A stretch of DNA of 10,436 nt from DRGV01 sp018903055 [NCBI: bacterium] (GTDB lineage Bacteria > UBP18 > UBA7526). A program made the position numbers and the translations under genes. Within the stretch, counting starts at the first letter, position 1. Each line of letters starts with the position of its first letter. The notes under the pieces were generated by a model. The model saw only the letters and a program-made list of their open reading frames with translations, was not told the DNA's origin and did no database searches. This document shows, one piece after another, positions 1 through 6,026 of this stretch. The DNA lies in assembly GCA_018903055.1 (NCBI GenBank), contig JAHIPW010000034.1, positions 1-10,436 of the forward strand, read 5' to 3'.

Positions 1-130
1 AGAAACGGGGCAAGTGAAGCGCGCCGTTATCTGTCGCTAGACAGAAACAGGGCAAGTGAAGCGCGCCGTTATTTTAAGGTATCGGAACTTCCATAAGCAA
101 AAGACGGCGGAGAGCGAAGCGCGCCGTTAT
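1..130. repeat. GC-rich repeat, three copies ending in GCGCGCCGTTAT
   Basis: Two nearly identical 30-base copies lie at 1-30 and 43-72 (one difference, G to A) and a diverged third copy at 102-130. All end in GAAGCGCGCCGTTAT. Each copy can fold on itself, because its start (AACGG or ACGGCG) is complementary to its end (CCGTT or CGCCGT). The 12-base gap after copy 1 begins a small hairpin, CTGTC-GCTA-GACAG, that runs into copy 2. The gaps between copies are 12 and 29 bases, so this is not a CRISPR array. The window starts at a repeat boundary, so more copies may lie upstream. No gene is seen here. Confidence 0.8.
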
Positions 131-135
131 TTTTT

Positions 136-168
136 GACTTTTTGGGGCCCCAAAAAGTCTTTCTTTTA
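136..168 (+). terminator. Perfect palindrome with T-rich tail, likely intrinsic terminator
   Basis: Bases 136-159 form a perfect 24-base palindrome: GACTTTTT, then GGGGCCCC, then AAAAAGTC. As RNA it would give a 10-bp stem closing a GGCC loop. It is followed directly by TTTCTTTT (160-167), as expected of a Rho-independent terminator on the + strand. The - strand lacks a T-run after the stem. It probably ends transcription from a gene left of the window and separates it from pmbA. It could also be one more member of the local palindromic repeats. Confidence 0.6.
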
Positions 169-175
169 TAAGGAC

Positions 176-195
176 CTCCCCGATAAATCGGGGAG
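176..195. repeat. Perfect hairpin CTCCCCGAT-AA-ATCGGGGAG
   Basis: Two 9-base arms (176-184 and 187-195) are exact reverse complements around AA. A run AGAACCTTGTT follows, the same word that recurs in the 37-base repeats just downstream. With no T-run after it, it reads as a palindromic repeat rather than a terminator. Confidence 0.6.
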
Positions 196-353
196 AACCT
201 TGTTTTTCGCTTCGCTCCAAATAAGAACCCACTTCGTAGAACCTTGTTACTTTCGTAATAAGAACCTACTTCGTAGAACCTTGTTTTACTCACTTCGTTC
301 ATAAAATGAGCCAAGCAAGTTGTCTCTTTTATTCGCTTCGCTCATAAAATGAG
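194..353. repeat. 37-base tandem repeat with ACTTCGTAGAACCTTGTT core, plus CTCATAAAATGAG pair
   Basis: The unit starting ATAAGAACC(C/T)ACTTCGTAG and continuing AACCTTGTT occurs at 221 and 258, a 37-base period, with a partial copy at 194-213. The core CTACTTCGTAG is a mini-hairpin. Next come two copies of TTCG(T/C)TCATAAAATGAG, around 293-310 and 336-353; CTCAT-AAA-ATGAG is itself a perfect hairpin. The second copy ends on the base before the pmbA start codon. No coding potential is credible here; short open frames across it are translated repeats. Confidence 0.75.
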
Positions 354-1691
354 ATGAATATTTATAAGATAGTAAAAAAGATTGATAAACCAGCAGAGAT
401 ATATTTTGTCCAAGGCCATTCTTCCATCATTGAATTGAGTGACGAGAAGATAGAGAGTATAGAAGATGCTTCTATAGAGGGTCTTGGTCTGCGTATTATA
501 GATAGAGGGGGATTGGGTTTTGGCTATACCTCAGATATTGGATTAATAGATAAAACAATCGAAGAGGCCTCTCTAAATGCAAGGTATGCTACCAGAGATA
601 AGTATAACCTTCTGCCCCAGAAAGCCCCTTCCTATCCCAGGGTCAATATCTATGATGAGTCTTTAAAGAAAGTATCTTTGAAAGAGAAGATTGAGAAGAT
701 AAAGAAGACCTCCCGGGCTGCCTTAGAATATGATAAGAGGATTAGAAAGGTCTATAAGGCCGCCTATCACGACACCATTTATAGAGTAAACATCCTCAAT
801 TCTGAAGGACTGGAAGTTTCCTATTCTGCAACTAGTTGTTCTATATCACTTATGGCCATCGCTCAAGAAAGAAGAGAATCTCAGAGCGGGTCGGAATTTG
901 ATATCCAGAGGTTCTATGAGAAGTTAAAGATAGAAGAGGTGGGAAGAAGGGCGGCCCAGAAGGCCCTCTCCCTTCTGGGGGCTAAGAGGATAAAGACCCA
1001 GAGGATACCGATACTCCTGGATTCCTTAGTGGGCAGTAGTTTCCTGGGGCTGATCGTCAGTGCCTTAAGTGCCGAGGCGGTCCAGAGAAAGAGATCTCTA
1101 TTCAGAAATAAATTGGATAAGAGAATAGGTGCCCAGGAATTGAATATCATTGATGACGGTACCTTGGAAGAAGGCTTGGGAAGTGCTCCCTGTGATGATG
1201 AGGGGGTGCCCACCTCAAGGAAGATCCTCATCGAGAAGGGAATGCTAAGAGGATATCTTTATAATACCTATGCTGCAGCAAAAGAGAAAAAAGAATCCAC
1301 GGGAAATGGGATGAGGGGCTCCTTCAAATCTCTGCCTGGGATTGGAGCCACCAACCTATTCATTTCACCCGGCAGAAGGTCGAAGGGAGAATTAATCAAG
1401 GGGATGAGAAGAGGCCTCTACGTCACTGAGACCTTGGGGATGCATACTGCAGATCCCATCTCTGGTGACTTCTCCATTGGGGTAAATGGCCTCTGGATTG
1501 AAAGGGGAGAGGTAACTTATCCTGTTTGCGGAGTAACTATGGGCGGCAATCTCATGGAACTTTTGAACTCTATAGAAGAGGTGGGTGATGACCTACGCTT
1601 TGCGGGTAATATCGGTTCACCCTCTATCCACCTCTCTGGAATGATGATCAGCGGCCATTCATTTCATTCAGGATCGCCCAGTCCCGAGTGA
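354..1691 (+). CDS. pmbA: PmbA/TldE-type subunit of the TldD/TldE peptidase family
   Basis: This 445-residue protein, close to the usual 440-450, belongs to the TldD/PmbA family. In characterised bacteria the family forms a TldD-TldE protease that processes peptides such as microcin B17 and degrades CcdA; it is cytoplasmic. The C-terminal half has the family pattern: an ETLGMHTADPISGDFSIG stretch near residue 364 and an ending GNIGSPSIHLSGMMISG. I see no HExxxH zinc motif, which marks the TldD subunit, so this is the TldE/PmbA type. Its TldD partner is not in the window. The ATG at 354 is the only good start, since an in-frame TAA lies at 345-347. It has no clear Shine-Dalgarno sequence and directly abuts a palindromic repeat. 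The last 11 or so residues (HSFHSGSPSPE) run past the normal family end into repeat-like DNA. The substrate is unknown. Confidence 0.9.
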   Translation: MNIYKIVKKIDKPAEIYFVQGHSSIIELSDEKIESIEDASIEGLGLRIIDRGGLGFGYTSDIGLIDKTIEEASLNARYATRDKYNLLPQKAPSYPRVNIYDESLKKVSLKEKIEKIKKTSRAALEYDKRIRKVYKAAYHDTIYRVNILNSEGLEVSYSATSCSISLMAIAQERRESQSGSEFDIQRFYEKLKIEEVGRRAAQKALSLLGAKRIKTQRIPILLDSLVGSSFLGLIVSALSAEAVQRKRSLFRNKLDKRIGAQELNIIDDGTLEEGLGSAPCDDEGVPTSRKILIEKGMLRGYLYNTYAAAKEKKESTGNGMRGSFKSLPGIGATNLFISPGRRSKGELIKGMRRGLYVTETLGMHTADPISGDFSIGVNGLWIERGEVTYPVCGVTMGGNLMELLNSIEEVGDDLRFAGNIGSPSIHLSGMMISGHSFHSGSPSPE

Positions 1692-2060
1692 AACGAGGGG
1701 CGGGAGGTAGAATTATAGAAAATACGTTGAAGGATTATTGGATAACAGAAAACGGTTGTTAGAAAATAGAAAACGGTAGGGAGAACAGAAAACAGAAAAC
1801 GGTTGTTGAAATATTAGGATGAGGGTGAGTTGTGGGTTACCCCTCGACTTTGCTCGGGATTCCTTCTTACGAGAGAGGGATCCTGAGTTTTCCGAAGGAT
1901 GAGTCGGGTTGTGGGGGTGAGGGTGTGGAATATATCTCCATCCTTAATCAATCTGATTTCAGATTTCGGATTTCACTACAGTTTTCCGATTTCCGTCAAC
2001 TGTTTTCTGACTTCAATGAAACGGGCTTCGCAACCGCAACTGAAAAACGTTGAACAGAGC
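1692..2060. repeat. Repeat-rich gap between pmbA and aroE
   Basis: This gap of about 400 bases shows no credible gene. The word AACAGAAAACGGTTGTT occurs exactly at 1744-1760 and 1791-1807, with further AGAAAACGG variants between. Related words in the opposite orientation (TTTTCCGATTTCCGTCAAC, TGTTTTCTG) lie at about 1981-2009, so the ends could pair. In the middle is a folded element: CTCGGGATTCC (1853-1863) pairs with GGGATCCTGAG (1877-1887) in an 11-bp stem with two G-U wobbles, and CTCGACT (1843-1849) pairs with AGTCGGG (1902-1908) outside it. GTTGTGGG flanks the fold on both sides (1828-1835 and 1908-1915). Short open frames here are not supported. Confidence 0.65.
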
Positions 2061-2090
2061 CCTGAACCATACGGTTTAGGCGGAGTGAGG
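2053..2090 (+). promoter_or_regulatory. aroE leader palindrome bracketed by (C)AGAG / CGGAG, with RBS
   Basis: GAACAGAG is followed by CCTGAACCATACGGTTTAGG (2061-2080), an inverted repeat with an 8-bp RNA stem (one G-U pair) and a 4-base loop. CGGAGTGAGG (2081-2090) follows, and ends 9 bases before the aroE ATG, so it is the likely ribosome-binding segment. A near-identical arrangement precedes aroB. aroC has GAACGGAGTGAGG without the palindrome. Whether this is a regulatory hairpin or an inserted repeat is not settled. Confidence 0.6.
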
Positions 2091-2099
2091 TTTAACTAG

Positions 2100-2963
2100 A
2101 TGAAAATTGATGGCGAAACAAAGGTAGTGGGACTCATCGGTTATCCTATAGGACATACCCTCTCTCCAGCAATGCATAATAGGGCCTTCGAATATCTGGA
2201 CCTCAATTATCTCTATCTTCCCTTCCCGGTTAAGGAGAGTAATCTAAAAGAGGCCCTGAGGGCCCTGCCCGCCTTGAGCGTGGTGGGGGTAAACGTCACC
2301 CTGCCCTATAAAGAGAGGGTTCTTGAATATCTGGATGAGGTGAGTGAGGAAGCAGAACTCACCCAGGCAGTGAATACCATCTTGGTTAAAGATAGTAGAT
2401 TGATAGGATATAATACAGACGGGAAAGGATTTGTTACCTCCCTAAAGAAAGGGGCGGAGTTCAATCCCAGGGATAAGAAGGTAGTAATTATCGGTGCTGG
2501 GGGCGCTTCCCGGGCGGTGAGCATCGGACTTGCTAAAGAAGGAGTGGAGAAAATCACTCTGATCGATATCGTCTTTAATAAGGCTCAATCTCTCGCTTCT
2601 CACATCGCAAAAAATATCTCTAAAGTAGAAGTTGCTGCAGTGAAAGAAGAGGGGCTGGGAAAGGAGGTTAGGGAGGCAGATATTCTGATTAATGCCACAC
2701 CATTGGGGATGAAGCCAGATGATTCCCTGCCCATCGATCCCAAACTACTCCATCCAAATCTTTTAGTCTATGATTTAATCTACAATCCCTCGAAGACTAA
2801 GCTCTTAAGCGAGGCAGAGAGGATAGGAGCAAAGACCCTAAACGGGATAGGGATGCTCCTCTATCAGGGGGCCCTGGCCTTTACCATCTGGACAGGCAGG
2901 GAGGCGCCAATCGAGGTGATGGCTCGGGCCTTGAAGGAAGAACTCAAAACTCAAGTCAGTTAA
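2100..2963 (+). CDS. aroE: Shikimate dehydrogenase (NADP+)
   Basis: AroE reduces 3-dehydroshikimate to shikimate with NADPH, the fourth common step of aromatic amino acid synthesis, in the cytoplasm. The 287 residues are near the family's usual 270-290. Substrate-domain motifs are visible: GYPIGHTLSPAMHN (14-27; the first Ser of the usual SLS is Thr), NVTLPYK with catalytic Lys71, and NTDGKGF with catalytic Asp107. The nucleotide-binding loop GAGGASRA is at 132-139, followed by NATPLGM and YDLIYNPSKTKLL. Near the C-terminus NGIGMLLYQGALAF carries the conserved Gln. The ATG at 2100 follows a GGAGTGAGG ribosome-binding segment by 9 bases. The gene sits between pmbA and pilD with repeat-filled gaps on both sides. 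Nothing essential looks missing. Confidence 0.96.
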   Translation: MKIDGETKVVGLIGYPIGHTLSPAMHNRAFEYLDLNYLYLPFPVKESNLKEALRALPALSVVGVNVTLPYKERVLEYLDEVSEEAELTQAVNTILVKDSRLIGYNTDGKGFVTSLKKGAEFNPRDKKVVIIGAGGASRAVSIGLAKEGVEKITLIDIVFNKAQSLASHIAKNISKVEVAAVKEEGLGKEVREADILINATPLGMKPDDSLPIDPKLLHPNLLVYDLIYNPSKTKLLSEAERIGAKTLNGIGMLLYQGALAFTIWTGREAPIEVMARALKEELKTQVS

Positions 2964-3107
2964 CAAGGAAACAAATTAGGGGCTTCAGGCTACAAGCTAC
3001 AGGCTGCAGGCTAAAGATACTTCACGATCTAATCCTTGCATTAATTTGAAACTTGAGGCTTGTGACTTGAGGCTTGAAGCATACTTTATTAACTTATCAA
3101 CTGACCC
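2964..3107. repeat. Short AGGCT/ACTTGAGGCTTG repeats between aroE and pilD
   Basis: The gap carries a run of related words, AGGCTACAAGCTACAGGCTGC at about 2987-3007, where AGGCTA- and AGCTAC-type units recur every 7-10 bases. After about 45 bases, ACTTGAGGCTTG occurs twice (about 3051-3062 and 3065-3076). The first set reads AGGCT and the second GAGGCTTG, so they look like two separate simple repeats. No gene or clear promoter is visible. Confidence 0.55.
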
Positions 3108-3122
3108 AAGGAGGTATAATTG
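3108..3122 (+). promoter_or_regulatory. Ribosome-binding site fixing a TTG start for pilD
   Basis: AAGGAGG (3108-3114) is a near-perfect Shine-Dalgarno sequence placed 5 bases before TTG (3120-3122). It decides the start: the first ATG in frame lies well inside the conserved N-terminal domain, so the unusual TTG codon is preferred. Confidence 0.85.
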
Positions 3123-3947
3123 ATATTCAGGACCATTGTTACTTTCATCCTAGGCACTTGTGTGGGGAGCTTCTTGAATGTCTGCATCTGGCGCCTTCCT
3201 CGGAATAAATCCATCATTACTCCTCGTTCTTACTGTCCCAGTTGCCGGGCTCCAGTTAGGGGGTGTGATAATATCCCTTTGATAAGTTATTTTGTCCTTA
3301 AGGGAAGATGTAGAAACTGCAGAGGAAAGATATCACCACGCTACTTCATTGTTGAACTTTTAACCGGTATGATCTTCGCCCTCTTCTATTTCAACTATCT
3401 GCTGGGCAATTTTCCTCCGGGCGAGTTGTTCCTCTATCTTCTCTTGACTTCAGCATTGATTGCTATTACCTTCATAGACTTTGAGCATAAGATAATCCCG
3501 GACAAGATCACCTATCCCGGCATAGTAGTTGGCCTCTTAGCAAGCCTCATAGTTAAGCACCAGGCTCCTTTTATCTTTTCGCATATCCCCGAACTTAATT
3601 CTCTCATCGACTCCTCCTTAGGAGTATTGGCAGGAGGAGGACTCCTGTGGGCCATTGCTATCTTGAGCAAAGGGGGGATGGGAGGAGGAGATATAAAGTT
3701 GGGGGCCATGATCGGTGCCTTCTTAGGCTGGCAACCTACCTTATTGACACTCTTATTGGCCTTCTTCGTCGGGGCTGTAGTGGGTGTTATTCTCATGCTT
3801 TTAAAACTATTTACCAGTAAAAGCCTTAAGGCCGCCTGGAAGAAGAGGAAATCATTCATTCCCTTTGGTCCCTATCTCGCCTTAGCCGCCTTAGTAGTTA
3901 TTTTCAAAGGCCAAGCAATCATGGACTGGTACTTTAGAATCTTCTAG
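3120..3947 (+). CDS. pilD: Prepilin peptidase / N-methyltransferase (type IV pilus or type II secretion)
   Basis: This inner-membrane enzyme removes the leader of type IV prepilins and pseudopilins and methylates the new N-terminus. The 275 residues match the family. The N-terminal domain has GSFLNVCIWRLP (16-27) and two zinc-type pairs, CPSC (39-42) and CRNC (64-67), typical of the bifunctional form. The peptidase A24 domain has its two catalytic aspartates, Asp120 in FIDFEHKIIPD and Asp191 in GGGDIKLG. Several hydrophobic membrane segments follow, ending in the familiar FIPFGPYLALAA. It starts at TTG with a strong ribosome-binding site. It lies between aroE and aroC on the same strand; no pilin, pilB or pilC is in the window, so its substrates must be encoded elsewhere. 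Mixed aro and pil genes occur together in several bacterial lineages, so the position may be inherited. Confidence 0.95.
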   Translation: MIFRTIVTFILGTCVGSFLNVCIWRLPRNKSIITPRSYCPSCRAPVRGCDNIPLISYFVLKGRCRNCRGKISPRYFIVELLTGMIFALFYFNYLLGNFPPGELFLYLLLTSALIAITFIDFEHKIIPDKITYPGIVVGLLASLIVKHQAPFIFSHIPELNSLIDSSLGVLAGGGLLWAIAILSKGGMGGGDIKLGAMIGAFLGWQPTLLTLLLAFFVGAVVGVILMLLKLFTSKSLKAAWKKRKSFIPFGPYLALAALVVIFKGQAIMDWYFRIF

Positions 3948-3974
3948 ATGCAGTAGAACTTCAAAAATTAAGTA

Positions 3975-4057
3975 GATTCAAACGGATGGATGCGAATGCA
4001 AACGGATAAATCATCACAAAAGGGGTCCGTCTGCATCCGTGATAATCTGTCTGAATC
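3975..4057. repeat. Inverted repeat of ATCCGT-type words before aroC
   Basis: GATTCA (3975-3980) and ATGCAAACGGA (3996-4006) on the left are matched by the reverse complements TCCGTCTGCAT (4026-4036, one mismatch) and TGAATC (4052-4057) on the right. The arms are therefore two diverged copies of one repeat in opposite directions. The right arm (ATCCGTGATAATCTGTCTG) belongs to the same ATC(C/T)GTG word family seen before aroB, aroQ and the last gene. No T-run follows, so it is not a clear terminator. Confidence 0.6.
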
Positions 4058-4068
4058 CGCATTTTGCC

Positions 4069-4084
4069 GAACGGAGTGAGGAGG
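4069..4084 (+). promoter_or_regulatory. aroC ribosome-binding segment, the leader form without palindrome
   Basis: GAACGGAGTGAGGAGG ends 6 bases before the aroC ATG and contains GAGGAGG (4078-4084), a strong Shine-Dalgarno sequence. Its first part is the same GAACGGAG...TGAGG that brackets the palindromes before aroE and aroB, but here it is uninterrupted. Confidence 0.8.
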
Positions 4085-4090
4085 TAAGAG

Positions 4091-5245
4091 ATGCTGAGAT
4101 ACCTGACTGCTGGAGAATCGCATGGAAGGTCTTTAATGGCCATTCTGGAGGGTATGCCTTCTGGTTTAAGAGTAGATAAGACTACCATTGATAGGGAACT
4201 TAAGAGAAGACAGGCAGGCTATGGAAGAGGGAAGAGGATGAATATCGAGAAGGATAGGGTCCAGATACTATCTGGAATGAGGGGAGGTGAGACCCTGGGA
4301 AGCCCCGTTGCCCTTTCTATCCCCAATAAAGATTGGGAAAATTGGAAACTAATTATGGATACTTTCGGACCAAGTAAAGGGGAGAAGGTGACCAGGCCAC
4401 GACCGGGTCATGCAGACCTGGTGGGAGCCCTGAAGTATGATCAGGATGATATAAGAAATGTCTTGGAAAGAGCCTCTGCTCGGGAGACGGCAGCCAGGGT
4501 AGCAATAGGTGCCATAGTCAAAGTGCTCCTTTCCGAATTTGGTATCTCAATCGTCAGTCAGGTTATCCAGATCGGTGGTGTAAAGGCAAAAGTGGAAGGT
4601 TTAAAGATTAGCGAGATTAAAAGAAAAGCATCCGGTTCCAAAGTCTCCTGTCCAGATAGAGAGGCAGAGAGACTTATGATAGAGGAGATCGATAAGGCGA
4701 AAAAAGATGGAGATACCCTGGGAGGGATATTCGAGGTCATTACCACTGGTCTGCCCATAGGATTGGGAAGCTATGTCCATCCCGATCGCAGGTTGGACGG
4801 TAGATTGGCTCAAGGATTAATGAGTATTCCGGCAGTAAAGGGGGTTGAAATCGGGTTAGGATTTAGGGTGAGTGAACTTCCCGGATCAGAGGTTCAGGAT
4901 GAGATATTCTACGAGCAGAAAAAAGGATTTTATAGAAAGACGAATAATGCCGGAGGATTGGAAGGCGGGGTAACCAATGGAGAACCTTTAAGAATAAAGG
5001 TGGCCCTGAAGCCCATTTCCACTCTCCAGAGACCTCTCTCCTCAGTAGATCTGATTACTAAGAAAAGAGTTAAAGCAACTGTAGAGAGAGCGGATGTCTG
5101 TGTAGTTCCAGCAGCAGCAGTCATTGGAGAGTCAGTAGTGGCCTTTGAATTAGCCAACGCCCTGATAGAGAAGTTTGGGGGAGATAGTATAAGCGAAATG
5201 CAGAGAAATTACAGAGGCTATCTGAAGTACCTTAAACAAAGATGA
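4091..5245 (+). CDS. aroC: Chorismate synthase
   Basis: AroC converts 5-enolpyruvylshikimate-3-phosphate to chorismate, the last common step, using reduced FMN that is not consumed. The 384 residues match the bacterial form. The signature GESHG is at 8-12, with the conserved His11. [12 protein letters not shown] (39-50) and [15 protein letters not shown] follow. [11 protein letters not shown] and [13 protein letters not shown] (the second signature) lie at about 102-138, and the C-terminal third has the conserved GGVTNGEPL and [15 protein letters not shown] segments. No gap or frameshift is visible. The ATG at 4091 has a strong ribosome-binding site. The stop overlaps the aroK start by 4 bases (ATGA), so the two are almost certainly translated from one message. 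The enzyme making its substrate, AroA, is not encoded in the window. Confidence 0.97.
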   Translation: MLRYLTAGESHGRSLMAILEGMPSGLRVDKTTIDRELKRRQAGYGRGKRMNIEKDRVQILSGMRGGETLGSPVALSIPNKDWENWKLIMDTFGPSKGEKVTRPRPGHADLVGALKYDQDDIRNVLERASARETAARVAIGAIVKVLLSEFGISIVSQVIQIGGVKAKVEGLKISEIKRKASGSKVSCPDREAERLMIEEIDKAKKDGDTLGGIFEVITTGLPIGLGSYVHPDRRLDGRLAQGLMSIPAVKGVEIGLGFRVSELPGSEVQDEIFYEQKKGFYRKTNNAGGLEGGVTNGEPLRIKVALKPISTLQRPLSSVDLITKKRVKATVERADVCVVPAAAVIGESVVAFELANALIEKFGGDSISEMQRNYRGYLKYLKQR

Positions 5246-5838
5246 AGAATATCGTCTTAACTGGCTTTATGGGAGTAGGAAAGAATATTATCGGAAAGAA
5301 ATTGGCTGAGGAATTGGGTTTAAAATTTGTTAATACTGATGATATCATTGAGAAGAAAGAAGGAATTACCATTACCCAAATCTTCGAGAAGTTCGGGGAG
5401 AAACACTTCAGAAAACTCGAAAAGGAAATAATAAAAAAGGTTGCCCAGGGGAAAAACCAAGTCATCTCCACGGGTGGGGGAGTAGTCCTGGACCAAGAGA
5501 ATATTTCTAATTTAACGGAGAACGGAGTCATCATCTGCCTCTGGGCTTCACCAGAGGTGATTAGAGAGAGGGCGAAGAGGGAAACCCATCGTCCTCTCTT
5601 AGAAGGGGTAGATAGAGAGGAGAGAATTAAGGAACTATTAGATTATAGAAAACCATTTTATGAGAAAAGCGCAGACTATATCATCGATACGTCACATTTG
5701 ACTGTAGAAGAAACAGTAGAAAAAATCTTAAAGTGCCTAAGATTCAAACAGATTATAAAGATGCCTTCGCTAGCGCGAAGAACTTTGTTATTCCTCCGCA
5801 TTTTTAGTAGAAGGGATAAGCGAAGCACGTCGTCATAA
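5242..5838 (+). CDS. aroK: Shikimate kinase with altered Mg2+ residues and a repeat-derived tail
   Basis: AroK phosphorylates shikimate at the 3-OH with ATP. The first 168 or so residues are a normal-length kinase. Shikimate-binding features are present: Asp33 in NTDDIIE, Arg57 in [11 protein letters not shown] at 78-80, lid Arg117 in RPLL, and YR at 135-136. Two positions are odd. The P-loop reads GFMGVGKN (8-15), with Asn15 where the family has Ser/Thr, and the usual DxD near residue 31 reads Asn31-Thr-Asp33. In studied enzymes the Ser/Thr and first Asp handle Mg2+. Residues from about 173 on (MPSLARRTL onward) extend beyond the family's usual end of about 170 and read through a palindromic stretch (CTTCGC...GCGAAG, AAGAACTTTGTTA) resembling the repeats left of pmbA. 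The start overlaps aroC by 4 bases. The identity is clear; normal activity is less certain. Confidence 0.9.
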   Translation: MKNIVLTGFMGVGKNIIGKKLAEELGLKFVNTDDIIEKKEGITITQIFEKFGEKHFRKLEKEIIKKVAQGKNQVISTGGGVVLDQENISNLTENGVIICLWASPEVIRERAKRETHRPLLEGVDREERIKELLDYRKPFYEKSADYIIDTSHLTVEETVEKILKCLRFKQIIKMPSLARRTLLFLRIFSRRDKRSTSS

Positions 5839-5980
5839 TAGCAGATGCAGACAGATAAAATATCTGCCTGATCTATACTTTAATGTCTGTGATCTGTGCC
5901 AATGCCTAATTATTTATGCTCTCTAGGATGCCAACACAGTGCATCCTGTAATCTGTAATAAATCTGTGACAATCTGTGTC
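5839..5980. repeat. Hairpins and ATCTGTG words between aroK and aroB
   Basis: CAGACAGATA (5848-5857) and TATCTGCCTG (5861-5870) form a 10-bp hairpin with one mismatch. AGGATGC (5925-5931) and GCATCCT (5941-5947) form a second, 7-bp stem with a 9-base loop. ATCTGTG words stand at 5892-5898, 5962-5968 and 5972-5978, with shorter versions between. Neither hairpin has a T-run, so transcription may continue from aroK into aroB. Confidence 0.55.
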
Positions 5981-5981
5981 C

Positions 5982-6023
5982 GAACGGAGCCCTAAACCAT
6001 ATGGTTCAGGGCGGAGTGAGGAG
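5982..6023 (+). promoter_or_regulatory. aroB leader palindrome bracketed by CGGAG, with RBS
   Basis: GAACGGAG is followed by a 22-base inverted repeat (5990-6011: CCCTAAACCAT then ATGGTTCAGGG, one mismatch in 11 pairs). CGGAGTGAGGAG (6012-6023) comes next, 3 bases before the aroB ATG. CGGAG therefore stands on both sides of the palindrome. The layout matches the aroE leader, while the aroC leader looks like the same site without the palindrome. The segment places GAGGAG as a rather close ribosome-binding site. Confidence 0.6.
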
Positions 6024-6026
6024 AAG

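Noticed and set aside
1-130. CRISPR array
   Set aside because: Three GC-rich repeats with unequal 12- and 29-base gaps, one copy clearly diverged, and no cas gene nearby.
56-314. Small genes on either strand in the left repeat region
   Set aside because: The open frames are translated repeats with no family likeness, and no convincing ribosome-binding site.
320-348. Promoter for pmbA (TTGTCT, 17 bases, CATAAA)
   Set aside because: Both boxes are weak and lie in repeats; the start point would fall on the start codon. Mentioned only as a possibility.
1832-2099. Small genes between pmbA and aroE
   Set aside because: Two overlapping frames run through the hairpins and AGAAAACGG-like repeats; composition is unlike the neighbouring genes.
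5976-6026. Longer aroB starting at GTG 5976
   Set aside because: The extra 17 codons translate the palindromic leader (CGGAG and the AACCATATGGTT dyad); the ATG at 6027 starts exactly where AroB proteins usually begin.
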